DNA from: CAUZWH01 sp965224275
GTDB lineage: Bacteria > Pseudomonadota > Alphaproteobacteria > SHVV01
DNA length: 64,000 bases
Reading direction: 5' to 3'
Assembly (NCBI GenBank): GCA_965224275.1
Contig: CBDCYR010000008.1
Coordinates: 124,001 to 188,000 of the forward strand
The translations under genes and the position numbers were made by a program. Positions 27,007 to 35,406 of the stretch are shown piece after piece (the first letter of the stretch is position 1; each line of letters starts with the position of its first letter). A model generated the notes under the pieces. That model saw only the letters and a program-made list of their open reading frames with translations, was not told the DNA's origin and did no database searches.

Positions 27007-27432
27007 ATGTACAACAACATTCTCCTGACGGTCGATCTCAACCAGGAGAGCTCCTGGGCGAAAGCCCTGCCTATCGCGATTGGGTACTGTCAGGCGTTCG
27101 AGGCGCGTCTCCACGTGATGACGGTCATCCCGGATTTTGGGATGCCCATCGTGGCCGGATATTTCCCCGATGATTTTGCCAAGAAGGCGCTAGCTGAGAC
27201 CAAGAAACACCTTGACGCGTTCGTCAAAGACAAGGTGCCGAACGAGGTGTCTGCCGCTGTAATCATTCGTCAAGGCACCGTGTATGAGGTGATTCTTGCG
27301 GTTGCCAAGGGTATCGATGCCGACCTCATTGTCATGGCCTCGCATCGGCCCGAGCTTAAGGATTATTTGCTCGGTCCCAACGCCGCGCGCGTCGTGCGGC
27401 ATGCCGATCAGTCGGTCCTGGTCGTGCGTTAA
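27007..27432 (+). CDS. Universal stress protein, TRAP-associated
   Basis: 141 residues, starting 10 bases after the permease with GGGAG upstream. The UspA fold is evident: ILLTVDLNQESSWAKALPIA, VIIRQGTVYEVILAVAKGIDADLIVMASHRP and the ATP-loop region with LLGPNAARVVRHADQSVLVVR at the end. UspA proteins of this kind often end TRAP operons and may regulate transport by binding ATP (as proposed for TeaD of the ectoine carrier). IS copy 2 inserted 21 bases after its stop, so any native terminator was disturbed but the gene is intact. Confidence 0.9.
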   Translation: MYNNILLTVDLNQESSWAKALPIAIGYCQAFEARLHVMTVIPDFGMPIVAGYFPDDFAKKALAETKKHLDAFVKDKVPNEVSAAVIIRQGTVYEVILAVAKGIDADLIVMASHRPELKDYLLGPNAARVVRHADQSVLVVR

Positions 27433-27453
27433 GCGCTGGATATTCGGCCTTAG

Positions 27454-28384
27454 AGGCCAACCCGAAACTAGTTGAGTGATTTCAGTCGGTTGTGGCTTAC
27501 TCGGTTGTGTCAAAGCAAACGAGGAGGCACAACATGTGGACCGAAATCACTCGCCCGAATTATGAGCGCCGTGGCGGGCGCTACGCAAGCGACCTGACGG
27601 ATCGAGAGTGGGCGTTGATCGCGCCGCTCATGCCGCCGCGCAAGAAGATCGGCCGGCCGAGGACGACGGACCTGCGCCATGTCATGGATGCGGTCATGTA
27701 CATGGCCTCGACGGGCTGCCAGTGGGCGATGTTGCCGAACGACTTCCCTCCGCCTTCCACGGTCCAGCGCTATTTCTACGACTGGCGCTCCAACGGCCTG
27801 CTGGAGAGCATCAACCATCACCTGGTCATGGCGGCCCGGGAGCTGGAAGGACGCGAGGCCGGCCCGAGCGCCGGGGTGATCGACAGCCAGAGCGTGAAAA
27901 CCACGGAAAGCGGTGGTGTTCGGGGCTATGACGCGGGCAAGAAGATCAAGGGCCGCAAGCGTCACATCGTCACCGATACACTCGGCCTGCTGGTCGGCCT
28001 GATCGTGCACGCAGCCGATATCCAGGACCGCGACGGCGCGCCCGAGGTCCTCAAATCGATCCGTCATCGCTTCCCCCGGCTGCGTCACCTCTTCGCCGAC
28101 GCCGCCTACGCGGGACCGAAACTCGAGGGCGCCCTTGAGGACATCGGCCGCTGGAAGCTCGAGATCATCAAGCGCTCAGACACCGCCCAGGGCTTCGAGC
28201 TCCTGCCCAGACGATGGGTCGTCGAGAGGACCTTCGCCTGGCTCAACCGATGCCGTCGACTGGCCAAGGATTGGGAGAAATCAATCGCCTCCGCACAGGC
28301 ATGGATTCTTGTCGCCAACATCCGACTCCTCACAAGGCGGCTCGCAAGGTACTGTTATCAAACATAGAGTTTCGAGTCGGACTC
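27454..28384 (+). mobile_element. IS5-type insertion sequence, copy 2 (intact)
   Basis: 931 bp flanked by direct repeats TTAG (27450-27453 and 28385-28388). The terminal inverted repeats are as in copy 1, with 13 of 16 aligned positions matching between the two ends. It lies in opposite orientation to copy 1. The insertion site is the few bases between the universal stress protein gene and the convergent DctP-type gene, and the right-hand target repeat supplies the last bases of that gene's stop codon. Confidence 0.92.
27534..28367 (+). CDS. IS5-family DDE transposase, intact
   Basis: 277 residues from the ATG at 27534, directly after GAGGAGG. It has an N-terminal DUF4096-type domain (DLTDREWALIAPLMPPRKKIGRPR) and a DDE catalytic domain: VIDSQSVKTTESGG (first Asp), LFADAAYAGPKLEG (second Asp) and RRWVVERTFAWLNRCRRLAKDWE (Glu, with the usual R and K). 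Length and motifs fit a complete IS427-group enzyme. It could move both copies. Confidence 0.93.
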   Translation: MWTEITRPNYERRGGRYASDLTDREWALIAPLMPPRKKIGRPRTTDLRHVMDAVMYMASTGCQWAMLPNDFPPPSTVQRYFYDWRSNGLLESINHHLVMAARELEGREAGPSAGVIDSQSVKTTESGGVRGYDAGKKIKGRKRHIVTDTLGLLVGLIVHAADIQDRDGAPEVLKSIRHRFPRLRHLFADAAYAGPKLEGALEDIGRWKLEIIKRSDTAQGFELLPRRWVVERTFAWLNRCRRLAKDWEKSIASAQAWILVANIRLLTRRLARYCYQT

Positions 28385-29608
28385 TTAGAGGTAACCGAGG
28401 TCGCGCCACACCGCGTAGTTCTGGCGGAAATTGGTCAGCGAGGTCGCGGCCCGCTTGAAGTTCGCGTCTTTGGCTGATTCTTCGCCGACAACGGTCAACC
28501 ACTGTTTCCGGAACTCGGCCAGCAGGCGTGGCGACCATTTGTGAAATTGAACGCCCGCCGCTCTCAGCTCTGCCAGAACGCGGCCCTGCGCTGCCTCGCT
28601 CTCCGCCAGCGTATGCTGCAAGTTATCGCCACAACCGCTCTCGATCAGGAGACGTTGCTGGTCGCTGAGCGCATCCCACTTGCTACGGTTTATTAACAGT
28701 TCAACCAACGTCGCCTGTTGGTGCCATCCGGGAAAGTAGTAATGGCCGGCGACACGGTCGAAAAAGTGCTGGGCATCGATCGCTGGTGTCGCATATTCCG
28801 CCGCATCCAACGCGCCCGACTCCAGCGCCTCATAGACGTCTCCGGTGGGTAGGGTGGGGACAGCGCCAAGTTTCGCGAGGATTCGAGCGCCGAGCCCGTA
28901 ATAGCGAACCTTTAGCCCGCGAAAATCTCGAACGGATTTGATCTCCTTGCTGAACCAACCCGACGCGTCGGCGGAAATCACCGCGCAAGGCAAACCTCTA
29001 ACGCCATGAACCGCGTAAATATCGTCATAGATCGCCTGCCCGCCGCCGAACTTTAACCAAGCGAGAAATTCGCTGGGAGGTGGGCCGAACGGAACCCCGC
29101 TGAAGAACGAGGCGGCCGGAATCTGATTGCTCCAATAAGTGGATAAGGCCCAACCGGCATCAACTTGACCGGTTCGTACGGCATCAAAGATTCCAGCAAC
29201 CGGTACCGAGCTGCCGGGTTCAACGAATTGAACGACGAATTCGCCGCCCGAGAGTTGCGAAACGAGGTCGGCAAACCGCTGCCCCCCCGTTCCGAGTTGC
29301 AGGACCTCGCCTTGAAATGCGCTCGCCATGCGCCAAGTCACCGCCATCTTTTTAGCTGCTGAAGCCGCTGCCGGCTGCTGTGCGTTTGGCTCGGTGCTGG
29401 ACGTAGGCCGTAACGAGAACGATCCCAATGCGATCAGAATGCCGATCACCAACCCAAACATCACGCCGTAGGCGATCTTGGTCACATTGCCGGCACCGAT
29501 CGGGGCTGTGGCTTCAGTCCCTTTGTCGGTCGGCGGGGCTGTCGACGTTGACTTGGGGTCCGACGACGGTTTCTGTCCGCCGTCACTCGCGTCTCGCGAA
29601 TCGCTCAT
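28385..29608 (-). CDS. DctP-type TRAP substrate-binding protein, membrane-anchored
   Basis: 407 residues. An unusual Ser/Thr/Pro-rich N-terminal 40 residues precede one hydrophobic segment (IAYGVMFGLVIGILIALG), more like an anchor than a cleaved signal. Then comes a DctP-family binding fold: TWRMASAFQGEVLQLG, VDAGWALSTYWSNQIPAASFFSGVPFG, FRGLKVRYYGLGARILAKLGA and ALDAAEYATPAIDAQHFFD. The second motif contains the conserved Arg of DctP proteins (KVRYYG). The last codon and TAA stop coincide with the IS target repeat. No permease partner is adjacent on this strand. It is divergent from the mla genes. Confidence 0.83.
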   Translation of the reverse strand: MSDSRDASDGGQKPSSDPKSTSTAPPTDKGTEATAPIGAGNVTKIAYGVMFGLVIGILIALGSFSLRPTSSTEPNAQQPAAASAAKKMAVTWRMASAFQGEVLQLGTGGQRFADLVSQLSGGEFVVQFVEPGSSVPVAGIFDAVRTGQVDAGWALSTYWSNQIPAASFFSGVPFGPPPSEFLAWLKFGGGQAIYDDIYAVHGVRGLPCAVISADASGWFSKEIKSVRDFRGLKVRYYGLGARILAKLGAVPTLPTGDVYEALESGALDAAEYATPAIDAQHFFDRVAGHYYFPGWHQQATLVELLINRSKWDALSDQQRLLIESGCGDNLQHTLAESEAAQGRVLAELRAAGVQFHKWSPRLLAEFRKQWLTVVGEESAKDANFKRAATSLTNFRQNYAVWRDLGYL

Positions 29609-29685
29609 AATGGTGTCTTGATTGTTCTCGGGCTTGGTGACGGCAGTCTATCGACGGTAGAAACGGTTGCCAATCGTCGCCTCTA

Positions 29686-29729
29686 ATATGGGTGGTTCTT
29701 GAACCATATGGGTGGTTCTTGAACCACCC
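29686..29729. repeat. Tandem 20-bp repeat with a hairpin in the divergent gap
   Basis: ATATGGGTGGTTCTTGAACC occurs twice in a row (29686-29705 and 29706-29725). Each unit contains the palindrome GGTTCTTGAACC, and the second is part of a longer one, GGGTGGTTC/GAACCACCC (29710-29729, loop TT). It lies between the divergent DctP-type gene (start 29608) and the mlaE remnant (start 29786), where operators are expected. A terminator role is unlikely as no T-run follows. Confidence 0.7.
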
Positions 29730-29785
29730 ACTTCGGTCATGCATGCTCTTGGCGGCGGGCCGGCCAGGCACATGGGGTAGGTAAA

Positions 29786-30919
29786 ATGGTTGCCGGAACG
29801 GCGCAACTAGAAACAGTAGAATCCAGCGAAGAGCTCTTGGTAGCGGCCCGCGGACGTTGGGATGTCACCAGCGTTGCACCGATCGAACGACGTCTGCGCG
29901 AGCTGCGACCGGTTTCCACGTCGGTAATCTCGATCGATCTCGCGCAGTTGGAGGAGTTGGATACGATTAGGGCATGGTTGTTGTATCGCACGCAACGAGA
30001 TCTGCGGGCGGCGGGATTCCAGGCCGAGCTTCGAAACGTAAGCGTTGATCATCTCCTGCTGATTGAAGAGGTCTCGGCTAACGATCAGCCATGCGAGATT
30101 GAACCACCCCGGGGCAGCCCTCTCCTCAACGTAATTCGGCACGTCGGTGCCGCGACCGCGGATATCGCGGCCGAAACTGTTGAACTCATCAGTTTTCTTG
30201 GCAGCATTTTCACTGCTGCGGCGCATGTTTTAGTGCGGCCGAAACGGTTGCGGTTTACGTCGCTCGTTTATCACATGGAGGAAGTTGGGCTTAACGCGAT
30301 TCCAATCGTCGCTTTGATTTCGTTCCTGATAGGCGTCGTTCTCGCCTATCAGGGGGCGACTCAGCTCCGACAATTTGGTGCGGAAGTGTTCGTCGTTGAT
30401 CTGGTCGCCATCTCCATCTTGCGCGAAATCGGCATTCTCCTCACAGCGATTATTATCGCCGGTCGATCGGGTAGTGCCTTCACGGCCCAAATCGGGTCAA
30501 TGAAGGTGAATGAGGAAGTCGATGCGATGCGCACGCTTGGCCTGGAGCCCATAGAAATACTCGTTCTCCCCCGGGTTCTGGCGCTCGTCATTTCGCTGCC
30601 GCTGCTAACCTTTGTTGCAGATCTTATGGGGCTGCTCGGCGGCGGACTGATGGCCTGGGTAACTCTCGATATATCGCCCGCCGTCTACATCGAGCGCCTG
30701 AATCAATAGGTCGGTCTATGGAGTTTCTTTATCGGGTTGATCAAAGCGCCGGTGTTTGCGTTCATCATTGCCATGATCGGCTGCTTCGAGGGGTTGAAAG
30801 TCGTCGGCAGTGCGGAGAGCGTTGGTCAACAGACGACCCGCGCCGTCGTTGAGGCGATCTTCCTGGTCATCGTTTTCGACGCGATTTTCTCGATATTCTT
30901 TGCCTTTGTCGGGGTTTGA
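29786..30919 (+). pseudogene. mlaE: MlaE-type ABC permease with N-terminal STAS domain, interrupted by an amber codon
   Basis: Residues 1-105 form a STAS-like domain (VISIDLAQLEELDTIRAWLLY), then the MlaE permease core: VGLNAIPIVALISFLIGVVLAYQGA, ILTAIIIAGRSGSAFTAQIGSMKV-type TAQIGSMKVNEEVDAM, and VLALVISLPLLTFVADLMGLLGG. At codon 308 an in-frame TAG (30707-30709) follows LNQ, and the same frame continues with the normal end (VGLWSFFIGLIKAPVFAFIIAM, AESVGQQTTRAVVEAIFLVIV) to TGA at 30917-30919. A single C-to-T change of CAG to TAG would explain it. The truncated product lacks the last two helices. Phospholipid transport between membranes is the family role. Confidence 0.85.
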
Positions 30920-30920
30920 T

Positions 30921-31755
30921 GTGGCCGACGGCAACGACATCATCATCAAGGTCCGCGGGCTGACGAATCGGTTTGGACGACAGGTGGTTCATGACGGTCT
31001 CGATCTTGACGTGCGCCGGGGCGAGATTCTCGGTGTGGTCGGAGGATCCGGAACCGGAAAGTCGGTTCTCCTACGCACCATCGTTGGATTGATTCGGCCG
31101 GTTGCCGGAAAGATCGAAGTATTCGGGCAGGATGTGGCGCAACCGGTGATCGGCGATGATCAACGAAGGCCACAGGAACGCTGGGGCGTGTTGTTTCAGG
31201 ACGGCGCATTATTTAGCTCGCTAACGGTGGCCCAGAACATTGAAGTGCCGATCAAAGAGCACACGGATGTGCCTCAGACGCTCATGAATGAAATCGCAGC
31301 CTACAAAATAAGCATGGTGGGGCTTGCCGCCGATGCCGGCGCGAAATACCCGTCGGAGCTTTCTGGCGGTATGCGTAAACGGGCCGGCGATCCCGACATC
31401 TTATTCCTCGACGAACCAACGGCTCTGGGTCGCGTCCCTGGTCCTCTTTGGCGTTTGGCGCGCCTGGCCCTCGATCCCGACATCTTATTTCGACGAACCA
31501 ACCGCCGGGTTAGACCCGATCGGTGCGGCGGCGTTTGACGAACTCATTAAGCGGCTTAAGCAGGCCCTTGGTCTGACGGTTTTCATGGTCACCCACGATC
31601 TGGACAGCCTGCACGCGATCTGCGACCGTATTGCGGTTCTGGCCGACAAAAAGGTGCTGCTCACCGGGCCGATGGGCGAGATGCTGGCATGTGACCACCC
31701 TTGGGTACATGAGTATTTTCACGGCCCGCGTGCTCGCGCGGCACAGATCGCTTAG
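30921..31755 (+). pseudogene. mlaF: MlaF-type ATPase, disrupted by a templated insertion and frameshift
   Basis: Begins at GTG (VADGNDIIIKVRGLTNRFGR), one base after the mlaE stop. Walker A is VGGSGTGKS; the signature region is LSGGMRKRAG. There 66 bp (31389-31454, 22 codons) are inserted, whose first 32 bases copy the Walker B stretch found again at 31473-31502 (DPDILF then DEPTAGLDPIGAAAF). The second copy lacks two bases, shifting the frame. The remainder (MVTHDLDSLHAICDRIAVLADKK) is normal and ends at 31755. The ATPase cannot be made intact. Confidence 0.85.
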
Positions 31756-31764
31756 GAAATCACT

Positions 31765-32773
31765 GTGGAAACCAAAGCGAGCCACCTCGTTATCGGTACG
31801 TTTGTTCTGATTGTTGTTGCCGGGATTTTTGGTTTTGTCATTTGGCTTGCCAAGCTCCAGATCGATCGCGAGTTTGCCGAATACTTTGTCTATTTTGACG
31901 GCACGGTTAGTGGCCTGAGCGACGGTGCCGACGTGCTGTTCGACGGGATACCCGTCGGCAGCGTCCAAGACATCCGAATCGACCCCGATAACAATGGGCG
32001 CGTCCGCGTCGACGTAGAAGTCGATGCCAACACACCCATTCGGGAAGGCTCAGTCGCTGTTCTTCAGTTCAAGGGAATCACGGGCGTTTCACAATTATTG
32101 ATCGAAAGCGGACCCCAACAGAGCCCGATGCTGAAGCCGACCCCGAACAGCCAATTCCTATTATTGCCTCCAAGCCATCTCAGTTTGAGCAGATTTTCGA
32201 AGGCGCACCCGAAGTCGTCGCCAGCCTTCTTGAGTTGATCACGCGTGCCAATAATCTGCTCAACCGAGAAAACCAGCAGGCAATCTCCAACATTCTCAAG
32301 GACCTTAATACGCTTACACAACTGCGATCGCCGGTCGAGCGACCGATCTTGATACGTTGATAACGAACTTACGCGACACGACGGGAAATATTAGCGAAGC
32401 AGCCGGATCGGTAAGTGTGATCACCGATGACCTGAAAGCTCTGGTAAAAGACGCCAACCATACGCTGGCACTGACGCGTGGTGCGCTTGCCAATGCCGAC
32501 CAGTTGCTGGATGAGGATGTACGCGCACTCTTCGTCGAGGCGCGCCGAACAAGTAAGGCGGCCACCAGGCTTACCGATGAAGCGGGTTCGTTGGTCGCTG
32601 AGAATCTGCGTCCGCTAAACGAATTTGCCACCGACGGATTGAACGACTTCACCGGGTTGGTGCGGGAGATGCGAGAACTCGTGGCCGCATTGACGCGCGT
32701 CTCGGAAAAAATCGAATCGGATCCCGCGCGCTTTTTCTTCGGCGATTCACAACAAGGTTTTCAAGCCCAATGA
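31765..32773 (+). pseudogene. mlaD: MlaD-type MCE-domain protein with two frameshifts
   Basis: GTG start with AGGAAAT upstream. It begins with an anchor helix (HLVIGTFVLIVVAGIFGFVIWLA), then the MCE domain (YFDGTVSGLSDGADVLFDGIPVG, FKGITGVSQLLIESG). Near 32125 the frame changes and continues as ADPEQPIPIIASKPSQFEQIFEGAPEVVASLLELI. Near 32325, where one G appears missing, it changes again and runs LDTLITNLRDTTGNISEAAGSV to the stop at 32771-32773. All three segments align with one normal MlaD of about 330 residues. It is the lipid-binding substrate protein of the same broken transporter. Confidence 0.82.
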
Positions 32774-33420
32774 TCGCATTTCGATCTCGACCGAATCTCG
32801 CAGTTTTTCGCAGGCGGCTGGTGGCGTCGTCGTCGATCCTCTGGCTTGCTGCAATAGCTGGATGCGGCCTATCTCTTCCCGGGCAGGGAGAAGCGCCTAA
32901 GCTCTACACGTTGTCGCCAAAGAGCACGTTCGACCAAGCGTTGCCCCGCGCCGATTGGCAACTGGTCGTGGACATTCCAGTCGCAGCCGGCGGCCTCAAC
33001 ACGAACCGCATCGCGCTGCAAACCAAGCCGATCGAGATGCAATACTACGCGCTTGCGCAATGGACTGAGACCGCGCCGCAAATGGTGCAAACCCTTCTCG
33101 TCGAGTCGTTTGAGAATACCGGCAAGATCGTCGCTGTTGGGCGACAAGCGATCGGCCTTCGTTCCGACTTCAACCTAAAGAGCGAACTGCGGGAGTTCCA
33201 GGCCGAGTATCCGACGGGAGTTAACGTTCCTACGATTCGTGTGCGGGTTAACGCCAAGGTCATCCGCCAGCCACAACGGGCCATCATCGCGTCGCGCAAT
33301 TTCGAGCAGCGTGTTGTCTCGAGCGGCGGCAGTATGGACGATGTCGTTTTGGCCTTTGATGAAGCTCTCGGCAAGGTGCTCAAAGAGATTGTTGAGTGGA
33401 CGCTCAGTAACACCTCGTGA
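32770..33420 (+). CDS. ABC-type transport auxiliary lipoprotein (PqiC/MCE-associated)
   Basis: 216 residues. A signal with lipobox LAAIAGC places the lipid-modified cysteine near residue 32. The rest has the auxiliary-lipoprotein pattern: PKLYTLSPKSTFD, VDIPVAAGGLNTNRIAL, YYALAQWTETAPQMVQTLLVESFENTG and SELREFQAEY. The ATG overlaps the mlaD stop (ATGA), so it was translated with mlaD. It is the only intact gene of the four, located in the outer membrane where it would have helped the MCE complex pass lipids. With its partners broken it is probably without function. Confidence 0.8.
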   Translation: MIAFRSRPNLAVFRRRLVASSSILWLAAIAGCGLSLPGQGEAPKLYTLSPKSTFDQALPRADWQLVVDIPVAAGGLNTNRIALQTKPIEMQYYALAQWTETAPQMVQTLLVESFENTGKIVAVGRQAIGLRSDFNLKSELREFQAEYPTGVNVPTIRVRVNAKVIRQPQRAIIASRNFEQRVVSSGGSMDDVVLAFDEALGKVLKEIVEWTLSNTS

Positions 33421-33582
33421 CACTGCCATCGGTCCCCTCGCTGTTATTCGATCGCCCAAATAAATAAATTCCGTCGCCGATTCCGGACATGGCTGGGTTG
33501 GGATAATCGCATTCCGTCTGCCTGACCTTAGACGCTTCTTCGCGCTTTTCGCATTTGCCAACTTAGTTCTCTGTAGGGGCAT

Positions 33583-34344
33583 ATGTCGTATCTACAAATA
33601 GGGGACCGGCGTCTCGAATACGCATGGTTCGGCTCACGTCAAACCCTTGGCCCGACCTTGGTGCTGCTTCACGAGGGCTTGGGTTCGGTTGCGATGTGGG
33701 GTGATTTTCCAGACGCGCTCAACGAGTCCACCGGCCTGCCGGTATTTGCGTATAGCCGACATGGCTATGGCGGCTCCGATCCTCTGACCGAGGGTTTCGG
33801 AGTCGACTATATGCACCGCGAGGCGTTGACGATTTTGCCGGCCGTCCTCAAACAAGCCGAGATCGCGAAACCAATTCTATTCGGCCATAGCGACGGCGCG
33901 TCAATCGCATTGATCTACGCGGGAAGCAGTTCCGATCCTCGCCCACTTAAGCTTGTGCTCGAGGCGCCGCACGTTTTTGTCGAGGATATTTCAGTTTCTG
34001 GCATCGAGGTGGCACGAACCGGGTACGAAAACGGTCGCTTGCGATCTGCCCTTGAGCGCTACCATGGCGCCAACACCGACAGCATTTTTTGGGCCTGGAA
34101 TCGGATCTGGCTCAATCCGGCTTTTCGGTCCTGGAATATCGAGCCCTGTCTCTCTTCGATCAGCGTGCCGGTTCAAGTGATCCAAGGTCGTGATGACGAA
34201 TATGGAACACTCGCTCAAGTTGACGCAATCACGGAGCAATGCGTCGAACCGGTCGAGAAGGTGCTGTTAGAAGATTGCGGCCATTCGCCCCACCGAGCCC
34301 AACGCAACAGTGTCCTTGAAAACGTGACACGGTTCGTGCGCTAG
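33583..34344 (+). CDS. Alpha/beta hydrolase
   Basis: 253 residues. LVLLHEGLGSVAMWGDFPDAL contains the oxyanion-hole strand and loop. The nucleophile elbow is FGHSDGASIAL (Ser near residue 106), the acid lies in VIQGRDDEYGT, and the base is His in EDCGHSPHRAQ. The fold is complete. Members of this type hydrolyse esters, lactones or enol-lactones; no substrate can be read from sequence. A weak ribosome site (GTAGGGG) precedes the ATG. It stands alone after the mla remnant with a 160-base gap holding nothing recognisable. Confidence 0.85.
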   Translation: MSYLQIGDRRLEYAWFGSRQTLGPTLVLLHEGLGSVAMWGDFPDALNESTGLPVFAYSRHGYGGSDPLTEGFGVDYMHREALTILPAVLKQAEIAKPILFGHSDGASIALIYAGSSSDPRPLKLVLEAPHVFVEDISVSGIEVARTGYENGRLRSALERYHGANTDSIFWAWNRIWLNPAFRSWNIEPCLSSISVPVQVIQGRDDEYGTLAQVDAITEQCVEPVEKVLLEDCGHSPHRAQRNSVLENVTRFVR

Positions 34345-34408
34345 AGGTATTGCTGAGAAACCTGCTGGTTCGGCTCGCTCGCGCAAATTCACTGGGTTAA
34401 GTTTGGGC

Positions 34409-34657
34409 ATGGCGACCTCGCGGCCAACGACCGCTCAGCGCCGCTATATGCGCCGCGGGTTGAAGCAACCCGGCGGCAAGCTGCCTTTGTTCGACGAACA
34501 CGGTCAGCAAATCAATGTGGACACAATTCGTTCCTGCATCCGACATGGCTGGGTGGAACCGTGGTTCGCCAATCCGATCAAGCCGGACTGGGTGGTGTGC
34601 AAACTCACGGTCGCGGGGCGAACAGTGATTGATGAGCGTCGTGAAGGAGGCAAATGA
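34409..34657 (+). CDS. Small hypothetical protein
   Basis: 82 residues from the ATG at 34409 (a TTG two codons earlier is possible). Basic and probably soluble: it contains TTAQRRYMRRGLKQPGGKLPLFDE, then HGWVEPWFANPIKPDWVVCKLT and ends in RTVIDERREGGK. The layout resembles a small winged-helix or zinc-free DNA-binding fold, but I recognise no family. Its stop overlaps the start of the NnrU-like gene (AAATGATG), so the pair is translationally coupled. Confidence 0.6.
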   Translation: MATSRPTTAQRRYMRRGLKQPGGKLPLFDEHGQQINVDTIRSCIRHGWVEPWFANPIKPDWVVCKLTVAGRTVIDERREGGK

Positions 34658-35342
34658 TGCTGACCGGAACCACCAGCAACCTAGTGCTACCGGCTGCAAT
34701 TTTTCTGGGTGTTCATACTTTGGTTTCAGGAACACCCTTGCGCGGTGTGTTGGTTCGTACGATTGGTCTACGCGCGTATCTCGCACTGTTTTCTCTGACC
34801 TCTCTGGCCGGTTTGGTGTGGATGATCCTGGCCTATCGAGAGGCACCGTTCATCCCGATCTGGCAGGCGCCGGTCCTTGGATGGGTCGGCGTTCTGCTCA
34901 TGCCGGTCGCACTATTATTCGCGATAGCGGGCTACACCACAAAGGGCCTAACAGCCTCGGGCGCCGGTCTGGCGGGTGTTGAAGATCTGTCGGAATCGGC
35001 AAGATCACGCGGCATCCCTTCCTGTGGTCCGTCGTTTTGTGGTCGGGTGCTCACCTGTTGGTTAATGGCGATGTCGCGTCGCTCATTTTGTTTGCCACAT
35101 TCCTCATTCTTGGGCTTGTTGGTCCACTTCTGATCGATGCCAAACGGCGACGGAGTGAGCCCGAGGCGTGGGGTCGCGTTGCAGCAGTAACGTCAAACTT
35201 GCCCTTCGCCGCCGTGCTCGCCGGTCGAAACCAAGTCTCTCTTGGAGAGATCGGGTGGTGGCGAATTGCCGCAGCCGTGGTCGTTTATGTCGCGCTCCTG
35301 GTTGGACACGGCTGGATCTTCGGCGCGCCGGCGCTGAACTAA
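34654..35342 (+). pseudogene. NnrU-family membrane protein, frameshifted
   Basis: Starts at ATG after AAGGAGG. The first frame gives PAAIFLGVHTLVSGTPLRGVLVRTIG, YLALFSLTSLAGLVWMILAYREAP and further membrane helices to about 34995. The expected continuation, GKITRHPFLWSVVLWSGAHLLVNGD, is in another frame and runs to TAA at 35340-35342 with three more helices. A one-base change near 34990-35000 accounts for it. NnrU proteins accompany nitric-oxide-related genes or act as methyl/isoprenoid-type membrane enzymes; the exact role is unknown. It may be a sequence error. Confidence 0.72.
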
Positions 35343-35382
35343 GGTTTTGATTTCGTGGTTGACAACAATCGCGCAAGGTCCA

Positions 35383-35406
35383 ATATTTAACCAGATGGTT
35401 AAATAT
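35383..35406. promoter_or_regulatory. Perfect palindromic operator overlapping the arsR start codon
   Basis: ATATTTAACC (35383-35392) and GGTTAAATAT (35397-35406) are exact reverse complements around AGAT. The ATG of the ArsR gene (35395-35397) lies inside it. ArsR proteins of the AHSA1-linked group bind AT-rich palindromes at their own promoter, so binding here could block both transcription and start-codon access. TTGACA at 35359-35364 could be the -35 element. Confidence 0.7.

Noticed and set aside
18936..28384. Composite transposon made of the two IS copies and the genes between
   Set aside because: The outer flanks are CTAA on the left and TTAG on the right on the same strand, not a direct repeat, while each copy has its own matched target repeats.
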